Assembly (NCBI GenBank): GCA_025058435.1
Contig: JANXEM010000027.1
Span: 1 to 5,937, forward strand
Length of the DNA: 5,937 bases
Direction: 5' to 3'
DNA from: Candidatus Caldarchaeum sp.
GTDB lineage: Archaea; Thermoproteota; Nitrososphaeria_A; Caldarchaeales; Caldarchaeaceae
Shown piece by piece: positions 4,992-5,937 of this stretch (position 1 is its first letter; every line of letters starts with the position of its first letter). The notes below the pieces were generated by a model that was not told the DNA's origin, did not search any database, and saw only the letters and a list, made by a program, of their open reading frames with translations. A program made the position numbers and the translations under genes.

Positions 4992-5937
4992 GAGGGTTTC
5001 GTCTTTTCCCAGAATTTCCGCCACCTCGTCAAACGCTATGGTGGGCTTGATTCTTCTCGTTCGGCCGTGTCTTCCGTAGCTTATGAGGTCGCAGGCGATT
5101 ATGCCCAGCATGTCGAGCTCGGAGACGAGGGTGCTTACGCGTCGGTCGGTGAGGGGTTCGAGCCCCATCGCCGCGCAGAATTCGCGGTAAGTGTTGTACA
5201 GGGTTCCGGAAGTAGTTTCCACGCCCTTCCTCGACGAAACGTACACCGCCAGCAGAACTAAGCGGCTGTGAAGCGGAAGAGATGAAATGACTTCTTTCAC
5301 ACGGCCTCTTTCGATGAGGGTTTGAGCGGCTCTGACGTGGGTTTCTTCGATTTTTTCGGCTCCCTCTCTTTCGGCCACTTCCGCTGATACCCGCAGAAGG
5401 TCTATGGCCCTTCGAGCGTCGCCGTGCTCCGCCGCGGCCAAGGCCGCGCAAAGCTTGATGACGTCTTCGCCGACGGCGTCGGGTCTGAGGGCGGCCTCCG
5501 CTCTCTTCCACAGGATGTCCGTAAGCTCCGTTGCGGTGTAGGGCTGGAAGACAACTTCTTCCTCGCTCAAGCTGCTCAAAACCCTTGGGTCCAGCATCTC
5601 CTTGAACAGCAAGTCGTTCGAGATGCCGACAAGCGAAACCCATCCCGAGCCCAAGCTCGACCGTGTTAACTCGTAAAGCAGGTCGTCGCCAAAATCCTTG
5701 ACTAATGCATCTACCTCGTCGAGGCAGATGACGAAAGATGTGTTGAGACGGGATGCGTTGGTTTGGAACCTTCTGAAAAGCTCCCCCTTCGAAACCCCCG
5801 TGAAAGGCACGTTCACACCTGCCGCGGCGCAGAGCTCGGCCAACACTCTGTACTCCGTCCCAGCCAGCCGGCAGTTAACGTATACAAATTTGACGTTGAC
5901 ACCTTTCTCGGACGCCGCTTCAGACAAACGATTGAAG
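4965..5937 (-). CDS. cdc6: Cdc6/Orc1 replication initiator (5' end off the right edge)
   Basis: Archaeal origin-recognition and helicase-loading AAA+ ATPase. 323 codons are inside; the usual length is about 390-410, so roughly 70-90 residues including Walker A are missing beyond the edge, and the TTG at 5927 is not a real start because the frame continues to 5937. Seen in order: VKFVYVNCR, VPFTGVSKGELF, Walker B FVICLDEVDAL (about 5702-5734), sensor 1 LVGISND (about 5614-5634), LDPRVLSSLSEEEVVFQPY, sensor 2 GDARRAIDLLR, and the C-terminal winged helix from LPLHSRLVLLAVY through TDRRVSTLVSELDMLGII and GRTRRIKPTI, which binds origin DNA. All visible motifs are intact. In many archaea the origin lies next to this gene; if so here it would be upstream of the start, outside the window. 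It converges with endonuclease V with a 27-bp overlap. Confidence 0.96.
   Translation of the reverse strand, partial: FNRLSEAASEKGVNVKFVYVNCRLAGTEYRVLAELCAAAGVNVPFTGVSKGELFRRFQTNASRLNTSFVICLDEVDALVKDFGDDLLYELTRSSLGSGWVSLVGISNDLLFKEMLDPRVLSSLSEEEVVFQPYTATELTDILWKRAEAALRPDAVGEDVIKLCAALAAAEHGDARRAIDLLRVSAEVAEREGAEKIEETHVRAAQTLIERGRVKEVISSLPLHSRLVLLAVYVSSRKGVETTSGTLYNTYREFCAAMGLEPLTDRRVSTLVSELDMLGIIACDLISYGRHGRTRRIKPTIAFDEVAEILGKDETLSSFLEGLP

Noticed and set aside
5153..5166. GGGGTTCGAGCCCC, resembling a tRNA T-arm
   Set aside because: It lies in the conserved winged-helix coding part of cdc6 (GLEPLTDRR), only three stem pairs fit the standard T-arm geometry, and no matching acceptor, D-arm or anticodon arm is seen.
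5029..5643. Second long minus-strand frame inside cdc6
   Set aside because: Arg/Gly-rich shadow of the cdc6 frame, which has intact AAA+ and winged-helix motifs.

Overview
The window looks like archaeal chromosome. The evidence is a Cdc6/Orc1 replication initiator at the right edge, archaeal-type TATA boxes about 25 bp before several starts, frequent GTG/TTG starts, apparently leaderless genes beside genes with a GGAGG ribosome site, and an archaeal-like endonuclease V. The lineage cannot be fixed by eye; a thermophilic TACK-type archaeon (Thaum-, Aig- or Bathyarchaeota-like) is a guess. I see no CRISPR array, insertion sequence, tRNA or rRNA.

Left part (1-1231): the start of an IMP dehydrogenase gene (guaB, minus strand, running off the left edge) lies 17 nt behind an HxlR-family winged-helix regulator. 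The regulator is divergent from a DoxX-family membrane protein, and the two share one symmetrical TATA-like element. This resembles thiol/quinone stress modules known from bacteria.

Middle (1232-3060): a non-coding leader with a TATA box, an inverted repeat and a strong ribosome site precedes a 548-residue M6-like zinc metalloprotease. It has a signal peptide, a Thr/Val stalk, a C-terminal membrane anchor and a proline-rich tail, so it should be displayed on the cell surface. Its 5' two-thirds are clearly lower in GC than the neighbours. Its 3' end overlaps, tail to tail, a minus-strand polymerase-beta-type nucleotidyltransferase (3051-3731).

Right part (3732-5937): a 179-nt divergent intergenic region with palindromes precedes a small class I SAM methyltransferase. 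Its end overlaps the start of endonuclease V (nfi) by about 80 nt. Endonuclease V in turn converges on, and overlaps by 27 bp, the cdc6/orc1 gene, whose N-terminus with Walker A is outside the window.

Most genes are recognisable housekeeping or accessory families, and I did not find a clearly new multi-gene system. The observations most worth checking are the HxlR/DoxX/guaB arrangement, the surface protease with Trp in place of the usual Gly in its zinc motif, the unexplained palindromes in the two leader regions, and an abrupt switch of third-codon-position bases between G/T and A/C inside genes.
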